DNA of 64,000 bases from Nocardia sp. BMG111209 (GCF_000381925.1 NZ_KB907307.1:1178001-1242000), one strand, 5' to 3'. Positions 18,389-26,685 are shown, counted from the first letter of the stretch. The notes: a model not told the origin generated them from the letters alone. Program-made: numbers and translations.

Positions 18389-19642
18389 ATGACCTATCGC
18401 GATCAGAACGACCACATCGGCCACGACGGCCGGATCGAGCGGCCGCGCGCCGCCGAACCCGGCGATGTCGTCCCCGATGTCGAGCCGCCCACCGGGCGCG
18501 AGACGGATCCGCCTGCGGGCGGACCCGCGGATGCCGTTGCCGAGCCACCGGAGCAGGAGGCCGAGGGCGAGCAGGCGGACCCGGAGGCCAAGCCCGAGCC
18601 GGAGGCCAAGGGCGACAAGGAATCTCGTTCCGGGTCGGGTCGCAAACGGGTGCGCAACGAGCGGGTGTGGGGCGAGCTCGAGCAGCTGCACGAGAAGGGC
18701 GAGGCCGTCCGCGGCACCGTGACCGAGGTGGTCAAGGGCGGCCTGATCGTCGATGTCGGCCTGCGCGGCTTCCTGCCGGCCTCCCTGGTCGAGATGCGGC
18801 GGGTGCGCGATCTGCAGCCCTATGTGGGCCGGGAGATCGAGGCCAAGGTCATCGAGCTGGACAAGGCCCGCAACAACGTGGTGCTGTCCCGGCGGGCCTG
18901 GCTGGAGCAGAACCGCACCTCGGTGCGGGGCGAATTCCTGCAGCAGTTGCAGAAGGGCCAGGTCCGCAAGGGTGTGGTGTCCTCGATCGTGAATTTCGGC
19001 GCATTCGTCGATCTCGGCGGGCTGGACGGCCTGGTGAACGTCGCGGAACTGTCCTGGACCCACATCGAGCATCCGTCCGAGGTCGTCCAGGTGGGTATGG
19101 AGGTCACCGTCGAGGTGCTCGACGTCGACCTGGTCCGCGAGCGGGTCTCGTTGTCGCTGAAGGCCACTCAGGAAGATCCGTGGCGGCGGTTCGCCCGCAC
19201 GCACGCCATCGGGCAGATCGTGCCGGGCAAGGTCACCAAGCTGGTGCCGTTCGGCGCCTTCGTCCGCGTCGACGACGGATTCGAGGGTCTGGTCCACATC
19301 TCCGAACTGGCCGGGCACCGCATCGAGGTGCCGGATCAGGTGGTCGCGGTGGGCGACGACGCGGTGGTGAAGGTCATCGATATCGACCTGGACCGGCGGC
19401 GGATCTCGTTGTCGGTGCGGCAGGCCAACGAGGACTACTACGCCGAATTCGACCCGTCGCGCTACGGCATGGCCGACAGCTACGACGACGACGGCAACTA
19501 CATCTTCCCCGAGGGCTTCGATCCGGACACCAACGAGTGGCTGGAAGGGTACGACGAGCAGCGCGACGAATGGGAGTCGCGCTACGCGGAGGCGGAGCGG
19601 CGCTACCAGCTGCACACCGCTCAGGTCGAGAATCTGTCCTGA
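18389..19642 (+). CDS. S1-domain RNA-binding protein, short paralogue of ribosomal protein S1
   Basis: This 417-residue protein has an acidic, disordered N-terminus (about 95 residues) and three S1 domains (roughly 106-170, 190-258, 275-345). Its C-terminal stretch (YGMADSY, NYIFPEGFD, NEWLEGYDEQRDEWE, RYAEAERR) closely follows mycobacterial RpsA, but the protein stops soon after, before the last RpsA tail. It thus looks like RpsA with the first S1 domain replaced and the end removed. It probably binds single-stranded RNA and may modulate translation. The ATG at 18389 has a GAGGGGA site. A main rpsA elsewhere in the genome is expected, making this a second copy. Confidence 0.88.
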   Translation: MTYRDQNDHIGHDGRIERPRAAEPGDVVPDVEPPTGRETDPPAGGPADAVAEPPEQEAEGEQADPEAKPEPEAKGDKESRSGSGRKRVRNERVWGELEQLHEKGEAVRGTVTEVVKGGLIVDVGLRGFLPASLVEMRRVRDLQPYVGREIEAKVIELDKARNNVVLSRRAWLEQNRTSVRGEFLQQLQKGQVRKGVVSSIVNFGAFVDLGGLDGLVNVAELSWTHIEHPSEVVQVGMEVTVEVLDVDLVRERVSLSLKATQEDPWRRFARTHAIGQIVPGKVTKLVPFGAFVRVDDGFEGLVHISELAGHRIEVPDQVVAVGDDAVVKVIDIDLDRRRISLSVRQANEDYYAEFDPSRYGMADSYDDDGNYIFPEGFDPDTNEWLEGYDEQRDEWESRYAEAERRYQLHTAQVENLS

Positions 19643-19649
19643 CCACCGT

Positions 19650-19675
19650 CCGCCGGGGCCGACCCGCCCCGGCGG
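19650..19675. terminator. Bidirectional terminator hairpin
   Basis: CCGCCGGGGC and GCCCCGGCGG form a perfect 10-bp stem with a 6-base loop. It lies between the ends of the converging S1-protein gene (19642) and the 59-aa membrane-protein gene (19677). No T run follows, as is common in actinobacteria. Confidence 0.7.
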
Positions 19676-19676
19676 G

Positions 19677-19856
19677 TCACACGGATGCGCCGGAGGCGGC
19701 GTTCATGTCCTCCGGCCGGCGCATCGGTGTGACCTGCGCAGGCAGTCCACGGAACTGCCGGCGGATCCGGCGCCGATAGCGGACGGCCAGCACCGCCCAG
19801 GCCGCGACGGCGGCAGCGGCGGGAACAGCGACGAGGGAAATCAGAAGTGTGAGCAT
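19677..19856 (-). CDS. Small single-span membrane protein (59 aa)
   Basis: This frame starts MLTLLISLVAVPAAAAVAAW, a single hydrophobic helix, followed by a strongly basic RYRRRIRRQF stretch. This fits a small inner-membrane protein with its C-terminus in the cytoplasm. The short remainder holds PAQVTPMRRPEDMNAA. The ATG at 19856 lies 12 bases after the stop of the 51-aa gene, in the same direction, and a terminator hairpin follows the stop. The ribosome site is weak. No family is recognised; the helix, spacing and terminator position make a real gene more likely than not. Confidence 0.5.
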   Translation of the reverse strand: MLTLLISLVAVPAAAAVAAWAVLAVRYRRRIRRQFRGLPAQVTPMRRPEDMNAASGASV

Positions 19857-19868
19857 GCTCGATCTGGG

Positions 19869-20024
19869 TCAGGCGGCGTCGGCGCCGGCGGCCTTTCCGG
19901 ACATCACCTCGGCCCACCAGTCCTGCAGCGGGCTCGGGTCGGGCCAGTTCACCACCACGTCGTCCTCCGACGGAGTGGTCACGATCGCGGAAAGCGATGC
20001 GGTGGTGCGTGTTTCGTTGTTCAC
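19869..20024 (-). CDS. Small peptide gene (51 aa), unknown
   Basis: The GTG at 20024 follows a good GAGGAC site by about 7 bases and gives a 51-residue acidic peptide. Its middle is DDVVVNWPDPSPLQDWWAEV and its end is KAAGADAA. The frame is open to 20093, but only the GTG has a ribosome site. The peptide has no signal sequence and no cysteine. It lies 79 bp after the alpha/beta hydrolase stop and 12 bp before the small membrane-protein gene, all on one strand. A modified-peptide precursor or a small regulatory protein are possible; neither is shown. Confidence 0.55.
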   Translation of the reverse strand: MNNETRTTASLSAIVTTPSEDDVVVNWPDPSPLQDWWAEVMSGKAAGADAA

Positions 20025-20103
20025 GGGTTGTCCTCTCGCTGTGGTGCCGATCGTTACGGTCGCGAGATTCCCGAATTCCGGCCGATCAAACAATGTTCCG
20101 CGT

Positions 20104-20823
20104 TCAGGCGGCGGCGATCTCGAGCAGTGCGGCGGTCACCGCATCGGGTTCGCTGATCATGAGATCGTGGCCGGTGTCGATATCCCACAGTCGCCCTTCG
20201 GCTCTGGCGGTATCGATCAGTTCCGGGTCGCGGGTGGCGAGGGTGGTGGTGCAGACGATGTGGTACTGCGGGATCTGCCACAGCGCGTCCTCGTTGCGCA
20301 GGTCGAGTTTGTCCTCGAAGCAGCGCCAGGGATGTCCGGTCAGCCGCGCCGCCATCCACGCGCTGTCCGCGGGATCGGTGATTCCGTAGAGCAGCGGCGC
20401 CTCGGGGCCGGGCAGCAGGACCAGCTCCACACCGTCGGCGACCGTGCCGAACGGCCGGGCCGCCTCGATGATCGGGCCCGCGACGTCGACCAGCGACTGT
20501 CCGTTCACGGGATTGGCCGCGTCGAGGTACACCAACCGGCCGACCCGGTCGCTGACCTTGTCGGCGGCGCCGGTGATCACCATGCCGCCGTAGCTGTGGC
20601 CGACGAGGATCACCTCCTCGAGATCCTCGTAGTGCAGCAGCGAGGCGACATCCTGCAGATGGGTCTCGAGCCCGATGCCGGCGAGGTTCAGATGGGAGCG
20701 TTCGGCCAGTCCCGACAGGGTGGGGGTGTGGACCTCGTGCCCGGCGCGGCGGAGCCGCCGCGCCACCTTCTGATAACACCAGCCGCCGTGCCCGCCGCCG
20801 TGTACCAGTACGAACGTTGCCAT
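20104..20823 (-). CDS. Alpha/beta-fold hydrolase
   Basis: This 239-residue hydrolase has an oxyanion segment LVHGGGHGGWCYQ near the N-terminus, the nucleophile elbow GHSYGGM (Ser about 85) and a late TGHDLMISEP with the catalytic His. This is the hydroxynitrile-lyase/esterase (EstC-like) branch of small alpha/beta hydrolases. The ATG at 20823 has an AGGAG site. It is divergent from a TetR gene, with palindromes between them, and precedes two tiny genes on its own strand. An ester or lactone hydrolysis role is likely; the substrate is unknown. Confidence 0.9.
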   Translation of the reverse strand: MATFVLVHGGGHGGWCYQKVARRLRRAGHEVHTPTLSGLAERSHLNLAGIGLETHLQDVASLLHYEDLEEVILVGHSYGGMVITGAADKVSDRVGRLVYLDAANPVNGQSLVDVAGPIIEAARPFGTVADGVELVLLPGPEAPLLYGITDPADSAWMAARLTGHPWRCFEDKLDLRNEDALWQIPQYHIVCTTTLATRDPELIDTARAEGRLWDIDTGHDLMISEPDAVTAALLEIAAA

Positions 20824-20866
20824 GTCACTCCTGAAACGTGATTCTCGAGAATGAGAGTCGGATAGC

Positions 20867-20883
20867 GAGTAATCCGATTACTC
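20867..20883. promoter_or_regulatory. TetR operator, perfect 17-bp palindrome
   Basis: GAGTAATC-C-GATTACTC lies between the divergent hydrolase and TetR genes. It is probably the main site of the TetR protein encoded at 20908. Confidence 0.8.
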
Positions 20884-20884
20884 A

Positions 20885-20899
20885 AGTAATGAGATTACT
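20885..20899. promoter_or_regulatory. TetR operator, second site
   Basis: AGTAAT-GAG-ATTACT has the same arms as the neighbouring 17-bp palindrome and ends 8 bases before the TetR start, suggesting autoregulation. A separate perfect palindrome, ATTCTCGAGAAT, lies at 20841-20852 on the hydrolase side. Confidence 0.7.
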
Positions 20900-20907
20900 C
20901 TGGAGAG

Positions 20908-21537
20908 ATGGCGGGCGAGCAGGAATCGGAGACATCACAACGGATCCTGGCCGTGGTGCTCGAGGCACTCGAACGCGGCGGCTATCAGGGGGTCAATCTC
21001 CAGGAGGTGGCGCGTACCGCGCGGGTGTCGCTGGCGACGATGTACAAACTGTTCGGCACCCGCGACGAACTCATCGTCGCGGCGCTGGAACAGTGGATGG
21101 CCGGCGCCAGCTACGCCGACCTCACCGCCCCGGAACCCGGCGAATCCCTGTACGACGGGCTGATGCGCCTGTTCCGCCGGGTGTTCGAACCCTGGGAGCA
21201 CAGTCCCCGGATGCTCGAGGCCTTCCATCGCGCCCGCACCGGCCCCAGCGGGAACCGGCTCGACGCACAGGGTCTGGTGGCGGTGCTCCCGGCGGCCGCC
21301 GCGGTGCTCGACGGCGCCGACCCGCGATATCTGGAGGACATCGGCTATGTCCTCACCAATCTCAGCTACGGCCTGATCGGCCGCTACGTCGACGGCACCA
21401 TCGACATCACCGACATCCTCCCCACCCTCGACCGGGCCGTGTACCGGCTCACCGCCGACAACGCCGACCTGGCGACCGCCGCGGTGGTGCGGCGAGCGGA
21501 GACGGAACCCGGCGCGAGCACGCGGACGCGGCCGTAG
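20908..21537 (+). CDS. TetR-family transcriptional regulator
   Basis: This 209-residue regulator has its helix-turn-helix at residues about 28-52 (VNLQEVARTARVSLATMYKLF), followed by the usual helical ligand-binding part. GGAGAG precedes the ATG. It is divergent from the alpha/beta hydrolase and the two small genes behind it, and two palindromes with TAAT/ATTA arms sit in the 84-bp gap. It most likely represses both directions and is released by a substrate of the hydrolase; the ligand is not known. Confidence 0.87.
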   Translation: MAGEQESETSQRILAVVLEALERGGYQGVNLQEVARTARVSLATMYKLFGTRDELIVAALEQWMAGASYADLTAPEPGESLYDGLMRLFRRVFEPWEHSPRMLEAFHRARTGPSGNRLDAQGLVAVLPAAAAVLDGADPRYLEDIGYVLTNLSYGLIGRYVDGTIDITDILPTLDRAVYRLTADNADLATAAVVRRAETEPGASTRTRP

Positions 21538-21552
21538 CGCCGGATTCCCGAT

Positions 21553-22869
21553 TCAGGCCTCGAACAGGCGCTGTGCCCAGTACTCGTCCGTGCCGAGGCC
21601 CGGGGGGCAGGCGTACAGCGCCGAGCCGGTGTGGGTGATGTACTCCATCATCGCGTCCTTGGCGGCCAGCGCGCGCTGCATGGGCACGAACTGATTTCCG
21701 GCGTTGCGGCAGTAGGCCAGGAAGAACAGGCCGGCGTCCAGATGACCGAAACCGTCGGAGCCGTCGGTGAAGTTGTAGCCACGGCGCAGGATCTGCACGC
21801 CGCCGAGGTTGTCCGGATGCGCGAGCCGCACGTGCGCGGTCTTCGGGATCACCGGCGAGCCACTCGAGGTCATCACGAAATCGGGCTTGTCGAATTCCTT
21901 GTCCTTGCCCAGCGGCGCGCCGTCGCCCTTGCCGCGGCCGATCACCGCCTCCTGCTCCGACAGCGCGGCCCGGTCCCACGGCTCGATATTCATCCGGATC
22001 CGCCGCGCGACGAGATAGCTTCCGCCGGTGAGCCATTGGGCATCCGCGGGATTGTCCTCCGGCGCCACCCAGACCCAGTGGTCGAGCAGATCGGTCTGCT
22101 CCGCGGTCAGATTCGCGGTGCCGTCCTTGAACCCGAACATATTTCGCGGGGTCTGCTGACTGCGCGAGGTGCTCGAGGTGCGGCCGAACCCCAGCTGCGA
22201 CCAGCGGACGCTGACCACGCCGAAGCCCATCCGGGCCAGGTTGCGGATGGCGTGCACCGCCACCTGCGGGTCGTCGGCGCAGGCCTGGATGCACAGATCG
22301 CCGTCGCTGCGCGTGGTGTCGAGCGCGTCCTTGGCGAACACCGGCAGTTCCGTGAGCGCCGCCGGCCGGTGCTTGGCCAGCCCGAAGCGATCCTTGCGGT
22401 CGGGCGCGCCGGGGGGCGGGCCGAACAGGCTCGGCCCGAACCCGATCGTCAGCGTCAGCGAGGCCGGTGAAAGACCAAGGGCCTCACCGGTATCCGGCGG
22501 CGGCAGGTAGCGGCCGTGGCCGACCGCGCCGCCGTCGACGGTCTCCTGGCCGTGGGTCATCCGCTCCGCCGCGGCCGTCCAGCTCTTGAGCAGATTGACC
22601 AATTCGGTCCGGGAATCGGTGATCACGTCGAACGACGCGAAATGCAGCCGATCCTGGACCGGGGTGATGATGCCGGCCTGCCGCGTACCGCGGAAGGGGA
22701 CGATCCGGTCGGCGGTCGTGGCGCCGGCCGAGCCGGTGTCGGCGATCGTGACACCGGCGGCGACCCCCGCCACGACCCCCGCACTCGCGGCCGCGCCGCC
22801 GAACAGGGCGCGGCGGGACAGTCGGCCCCGCGGCGTGGACGCCGGGGCGGTGGCGAGTTCGTCGGTCAT
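21553..22869 (-). CDS. efeB: Dyp-type haem peroxidase, deferrochelatase EfeB
   Basis: This 438-residue secreted Dyp peroxidase has a twin-arginine signal (LSRRALFGG), the family GxxDG motif in GFKDGTANL, and the RRIRMNIEPWDR and HVRLAHPDN segments of EfeB proteins. A proximal haem His is expected in the second half. EfeB, the third part of the EfeUOB ferrous-iron uptake system, oxidises ferrous iron outside the membrane or takes iron from haem. It is the last gene of the efeU-efeO-efeB operon, 32 bp after efeO, under the iron box at 25121. Confidence 0.95.
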   Translation of the reverse strand: MTDELATAPASTPRGRLSRRALFGGAAASAGVVAGVAAGVTIADTGSAGATTADRIVPFRGTRQAGIITPVQDRLHFASFDVITDSRTELVNLLKSWTAAAERMTHGQETVDGGAVGHGRYLPPPDTGEALGLSPASLTLTIGFGPSLFGPPPGAPDRKDRFGLAKHRPAALTELPVFAKDALDTTRSDGDLCIQACADDPQVAVHAIRNLARMGFGVVSVRWSQLGFGRTSSTSRSQQTPRNMFGFKDGTANLTAEQTDLLDHWVWVAPEDNPADAQWLTGGSYLVARRIRMNIEPWDRAALSEQEAVIGRGKGDGAPLGKDKEFDKPDFVMTSSGSPVIPKTAHVRLAHPDNLGGVQILRRGYNFTDGSDGFGHLDAGLFFLAYCRNAGNQFVPMQRALAAKDAMMEYITHTGSALYACPPGLGTDEYWAQRLFEA

Positions 22870-22901
22870 GGCGGGTTCCGTTCTCGTCGCTGCGAATATC
22901 T

Positions 22902-24131
22902 CTACTTGCCCAGTACCAGGTCCGGGACCTGGCTCAGGCCGGCCGACAGCGCGTCGATCTTGTCCGACAGATCCTTGCGCTGGGCCGCGGTGACCGTGTT
23001 GTAGCCGACATAGCCGTCGCCCTGGCGATACTGGTTGATCGCGTCGCGCACGGCCTTGAACTGGGTGGTGATCTTGTCGGTCAGGCCCTGGTTCTTGGCC
23101 GCGATCATCGGCTGGAGTTCACCGATCAGGGCCTCGGAGCCGTCGATGTTGGCGGCGAAGTCCCACAGGTCGGTGCGCGAGTAGCGGTCCTCCTCGCCGC
23201 CGACCTTCGTCCGGGCGATCTCGTCGACCAACCCCTGCGGGCCCTTCACGAAGGACTGGTCCTCGAAGGCGAAATCGGGCTTCTTCACCTCGTCGCGCAG
23301 CGCGGTGACGTTCTTCAGCAGGGTGTCCGCCTCGGCCGCGATCGCGTCCTTGGTATCGGTCTTGATGTTGTCGAGGTCGGATTTGGTGATGTCGTCACCC
23401 TTCTCGCCGACCTGGCTCGGCTGCGGCGGCCACAGGAACCGCTCGATCCGGTGGAATCCGGTGAACGGCTGCTTCCCGTCCTCGGTGTCGTCCCAGCGCA
23501 TATCGATCGCGGGATCCAGATCGGCGAACGACTCGGCCACCGGCTCGACCCGCTCGTAGAAGGTGCGGGTCCGCGCGAACTGGGCACGCGCACCGTTCAG
23601 GTCACCGGATTTCACCGCCGCGGTGAAGGCGGTGGTCTGCGCGACCAGGCCGTCGAGCTGCCCGCGCACGTAGTCGAGGTAGCGGCCCTTGGCCTGGACC
23701 ACGTCCTCGGGCACCTCGGACTTCGCCTTCTTCGCGCCGGTGATGGTCAGCGCCTGGTGAATGCCGTTGCCCACCATGCCCGGTTTGCAGGCGGTGTCGT
23801 ACTGACCCGGATCGGAGACGTCGACCGCCAGCTTGCCGGTCACCCCCGGGCCGATGTTCTCCACCTCGCCGAGCACCCGGTTGTTCGCGCCGAACAGGTA
23901 GAACTCGGTGACCTTCGACCCGTTGTTGGTGACGTTGAACACCACCTGACCGGTCGAGGCCGTCGTCGCGCCGAGGCTGCACTCGGAATCGGTGGACGTC
24001 ACCGCGACGGCGCCGGCACCGGAATCGGATTTGGCCGTGCATGCCACCAGGGCCAGCGGCGTGGTCACCAGCACCCCGGCGACGATGCTCAGCCGGCGCG
24101 ACAACTTCGGTATCACTGTGTTTCCTCTCAT
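22902..24131 (-). CDS. efeO: Iron uptake lipoprotein EfeO (cupredoxin plus M75 domain)
   Basis: This 409-residue protein has a signal peptide with lipobox LVAC, an N-terminal cupredoxin-like domain (residues about 40-135) and an imelysin-type M75 domain with the HxxE metal motif in GFHRIERFLW. It is thought to pass iron between EfeB and the permease EfeU at the outer membrane face. I chose the ATG at 24131, 11 bases after the efeU stop. An upstream GTG overlapping that stop is possible. Confidence 0.94.
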   Translation of the reverse strand: MRGNTVIPKLSRRLSIVAGVLVTTPLALVACTAKSDSGAGAVAVTSTDSECSLGATTASTGQVVFNVTNNGSKVTEFYLFGANNRVLGEVENIGPGVTGKLAVDVSDPGQYDTACKPGMVGNGIHQALTITGAKKAKSEVPEDVVQAKGRYLDYVRGQLDGLVAQTTAFTAAVKSGDLNGARAQFARTRTFYERVEPVAESFADLDPAIDMRWDDTEDGKQPFTGFHRIERFLWPPQPSQVGEKGDDITKSDLDNIKTDTKDAIAAEADTLLKNVTALRDEVKKPDFAFEDQSFVKGPQGLVDEIARTKVGGEEDRYSRTDLWDFAANIDGSEALIGELQPMIAAKNQGLTDKITTQFKAVRDAINQYRQGDGYVGYNTVTAAQRKDLSDKIDALSAGLSQVPDLVLGK

Positions 24132-24142
24132 CCACCGGCTCT

Positions 24143-25051
24143 TCACGAGACCGGAGTTCCGTCCGGCGACCCGGCCGGAACCGTTTGCGCGGGGGCCGCG
24201 GCGGGCCCGCCGGTGGTCCGGCGCGGGCGCAGGAACAGCGCCAGCACCACGACCAGATACACCGCCCAGCCGCACAGCTGCAGCACCGTGGGATCCGGGC
24301 GCAGATTGAACAGACCGGCCAATGTCGTTCCATACCAAGAAGACTGGTCGTAATGGGCACTGGCGTCGAAGGCGAGCGTGCCACTGCCGGGCAGCCAGCC
24401 GACCATCTGCAACGCTCGCAGGCCGTAACCGAGAATGCCCGCGGCGACCAGCACCAGCAACGCGCCGGTGAAGGTGAAGAACTTCCGCAGGTCGATGCGG
24501 ATCGCGCCGAAGTACAGCGCGATGGTCACCACCACGGCGACCACGATGCCCAGCAGCAGGCCCACCAGCGGCCAGTTGCTGCCGGAGGTGTTCTCGGCGT
24601 AACCGACCATCAGCAACGCGGTTTCGACCCCCTCACGGCCGACCGCGAGAAATGACAGCGACACCACCGCGAACCCACCCATCTCGACCGCGTCGGCCAG
24701 GCCGCGCCGCAGGTCGGAGGAGATGTGCGCCGCCGCGCCCCGCATCCACAACACCATGCCGGTGACCACGCAGACCGCGACCAGCGAGGCGACCCCGGCG
24801 ACCGCCTCCGCGACCATGCCGCTGATCGTCGAGGTGCCGTAATGGATTCCGGCGAAGATCGCGACGACCATCACCACCGCCGCGGCAACGCCGAGCCACA
24901 ACCACTTGAGATTCTCGCGGCGACCGGATTTCACCAGGAAGGCCGCCAGAATCATCACCACGATCCCGGTCTCCAGGCCCTCGCGCAGTCCGATCAGCCC
25001 GCTGCCGAACAGCTGCGTCGTCACCGTGGGCGTCGACAGAGCGAGATACAC
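24143..25051 (-). CDS. efeU: Ferrous iron permease EfeU (FTR1 family)
   Basis: This 302-residue permease has about seven transmembrane helices and two REGxE iron-binding motifs (REGLETG in helix 1 and REGVETA in helix 4), as in FTR1/EfeU proteins. The last part is a proline/alanine tail. The start is taken as the GTG at 25051 (VYLALSTPTV), about 10 bases after GAGG; a GTG two codons upstream is also possible. It is the first gene of efeUOB. An IdeR-type box lies 70 bp upstream, so the operon should be switched off by iron. Confidence 0.93.
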   Translation of the reverse strand: MYLALSTPTVTTQLFGSGLIGLREGLETGIVVMILAAFLVKSGRRENLKWLWLGVAAAVVMVVAIFAGIHYGTSTISGMVAEAVAGVASLVAVCVVTGMVLWMRGAAAHISSDLRRGLADAVEMGGFAVVSLSFLAVGREGVETALLMVGYAENTSGSNWPLVGLLLGIVVAVVVTIALYFGAIRIDLRKFFTFTGALLVLVAAGILGYGLRALQMVGWLPGSGTLAFDASAHYDQSSWYGTTLAGLFNLRPDPTVLQLCGWAVYLVVVLALFLRPRRTTGGPAAAPAQTVPAGSPDGTPVS

Positions 25052-25120
25052 GCCCACACCACCTCGATCCACTCCTCGTCGCGAACCGGTCGGCCGCGAC
25101 ACTCGTTACCGGACGCCTAC

Positions 25121-25139
25121 TAAGGGTAGGCAATCCTTG
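25121..25139 (-). promoter_or_regulatory. IdeR/DtxR-type iron box
   Basis: TAAGGGTAGGCAATCCTTG matches the 19-bp mycobacterial iron-box consensus (TTAGGTTAGGCTAACCTAA) at 13 positions and keeps the AAGG/CCTT arms. It lies 70 bp before efeU, as expected for iron-dependent repression. Confidence 0.75.
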
Positions 25140-25172
25140 TGGTGTGAGAGTACCTGGGCGGCGGACCGAAAA

Positions 25173-25196
25173 CTACACGCTGCGTAGAATTTCTAC
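25173..25196. promoter_or_regulatory. BlaI-type operator, two overlapping palindromes
   Basis: CTAC-7 bp-GTAG at 25173-25187 overlaps the perfect palindrome GTAGAATTTCTAC at 25184-25196. The TAC/GTA arms are those of BlaI/MecI operators. TAGAAT inside it could be the -10 of the regulator gene, so binding would block it. Confidence 0.75.
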
Positions 25197-25214
25197 AGCA
25201 AACGTCGACGGTGC

Positions 25215-25676
25215 TTGAATGAGGCTGTGCGACAGGGAAACGACGACGGGTCACGCGGGGCCGACGGGTCCGGTCGCGGCCGCCGCCGCAGCGGCGAGTT
25301 GTCGGGCCTGATCCTCGGCGTGCTGCGCGCGGCCGGCGGCGAGCTGACTCCCGGCGAGGTGTGCGAACGCCTCGGCGCGGCCGGCGCCCCGGAACTCGCC
25401 TACACCACGGTCGTCACGATCCTGTCCCGCCTGCGCTCCCAGGGTTTGCTGGAGCGGCGGCGGGTCGGCCGCGCCTATGCCTATCGGGCCGTGGCCGATC
25501 CGGCCCGGCTGGCCGCGGGCCGGATGCGCCGGGTGCTCGACGCCGAGCACGACCGGGACGCGGTGCTGGCCAGCTTCGTCCGCGAGTTGTCCGCCGACGA
25601 CGAGCGACTGTTGCGCGAACTGCTCGACACCGATCTCACCGGCGACGGTGACGTCCCGGGCGAACGGCCGCGCTGA
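25215..25676 (+). CDS. BlaI/MecI/CopY-family repressor
   Basis: This protein of up to 153 residues has a winged-helix domain (ELTPGEVCERLG, then YTTVVTILSRLRSQGLLERRRVGRAYAYRAV) that is the hallmark of BlaI/MecI repressors, and a C-terminal dimerisation helix ending in LLRELLDTD. The N-terminal 20 residues are low-complexity. The start is uncertain: TTG 25215 or GTG 25227. Its stop overlaps the ATG of the membrane peptidase, so the two are co-translated. Such pairs sense cell-wall stress, with the peptidase thought to trigger cleavage of the repressor. An operator lies just upstream. Confidence 0.9.
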   Translation: MNEAVRQGNDDGSRGADGSGRGRRRSGELSGLILGVLRAAGGELTPGEVCERLGAAGAPELAYTTVVTILSRLRSQGLLERRRVGRAYAYRAVADPARLAAGRMRRVLDAEHDRDAVLASFVRELSADDERLLRELLDTDLTGDGDVPGERPR

Positions 25677-26611
25677 TGCATGTCGCCGTCTATCTGCCCC
25701 TGATCGTGCCGATCCTGGCCGCCGGATCGGCGCGCCGGCTGGCGATGTGGCTGCCCCCGCGCCTGGCGAGCTGGCTGTTGACCTGTGCCGCAACGGTTCT
25801 GGCGGCCACCAGCGCGCTGGCGCTGGCCGCGCTGACCGCCGTGCCGATCGGCCGGATGCCCGCCGTGGCGCGCTGGGGCCGATGGTCCACCCACCTGCCC
25901 GACCACGACGGCCCGATCTCGCTGCTGGTGGGACTCGCGGCGGCCGGAGCCTTGTGCGCCGGGGTGTGCGCGGCCGGGTGGACGCTGGTCCGGCGGACCC
26001 GGGCCGTGCGGGCCGCCGCCCGGTTCGCCCGGACCATGCCCGGCACGGAACTCGTTGTGGTGCTGGACGATCCGAATCCCGAGGCCTACGCGATCCCCGG
26101 TTCGCCCGGCCGCATCGTGGTCACCACGGGGATGCTGGCCGCCCTGGACGAGAGCGAGCGGCGGGCACTGCTGGCCCACGAGCGCGCCCATCTGACCGGC
26201 CGTCACCATCTGTTCGTCGCGGCCGCCGATCTGGCGGCGGCGGCCAATCCGCTGTTGCGCCCGCTGGCCGCCGGGGTCCGGTACACGACCGAGCGCTGGG
26301 CCGACGAATCGGCCGCCACCGGTATCGGCGACCGCCGGGTGGTCGCCCGCGCCATCGGCAAGGCGGCCCTGCGGACCCGCCACGCGCCCGGCGGCCCGGC
26401 CCTCGCGCTGGCCGTGACCGGCCGCGATCCGCTCCGCGGCGGCCCCGTCCCGCGCCGGGTCGCGGCCCTGCTCGCCCCCGGTCCCGAAGTCCGCCGCACC
26501 CGCGGACTCGCCGCCGCGGCCGTGGGTGTCGTCGGATTCGCGGCCGCGAGCTGTCTGCACGCGATCTACGACCTGAACATTCTGCTCGAACACGCCCGGC
26601 TTTCGCACTGA
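25676..26611 (+). CDS. M56-family membrane metallopeptidase (BlaR1-like, no sensor domain)
   Basis: This 311-residue protein has three or four membrane helices (residues about 2-20, 33-55, 82-105 and one near 280) around a cytoplasmic metallopeptidase domain with HERAH (HExxH zinc motif) and a later ERWADESAA glutamate. It lacks a penicillin-binding sensor domain, which is typical of actinobacterial M56 proteins. It is translationally coupled to the BlaI-type repressor and probably inactivates it on an unknown signal. No beta-lactamase or other obvious target is next to it. Confidence 0.88.
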   Translation: MHVAVYLPLIVPILAAGSARRLAMWLPPRLASWLLTCAATVLAATSALALAALTAVPIGRMPAVARWGRWSTHLPDHDGPISLLVGLAAAGALCAGVCAAGWTLVRRTRAVRAAARFARTMPGTELVVVLDDPNPEAYAIPGSPGRIVVTTGMLAALDESERRALLAHERAHLTGRHHLFVAAADLAAAANPLLRPLAAGVRYTTERWADESAATGIGDRRVVARAIGKAALRTRHAPGGPALALAVTGRDPLRGGPVPRRVAALLAPGPEVRRTRGLAAAAVGVVGFAAASCLHAIYDLNILLEHARLSH

Positions 26612-26685
26612 GCCGAAAACCGCTCACACCCAGCCGAATCCGGGCCCGCGCACCCGGGTGCACCCGCCGGATCCCGTCGCCGGGC

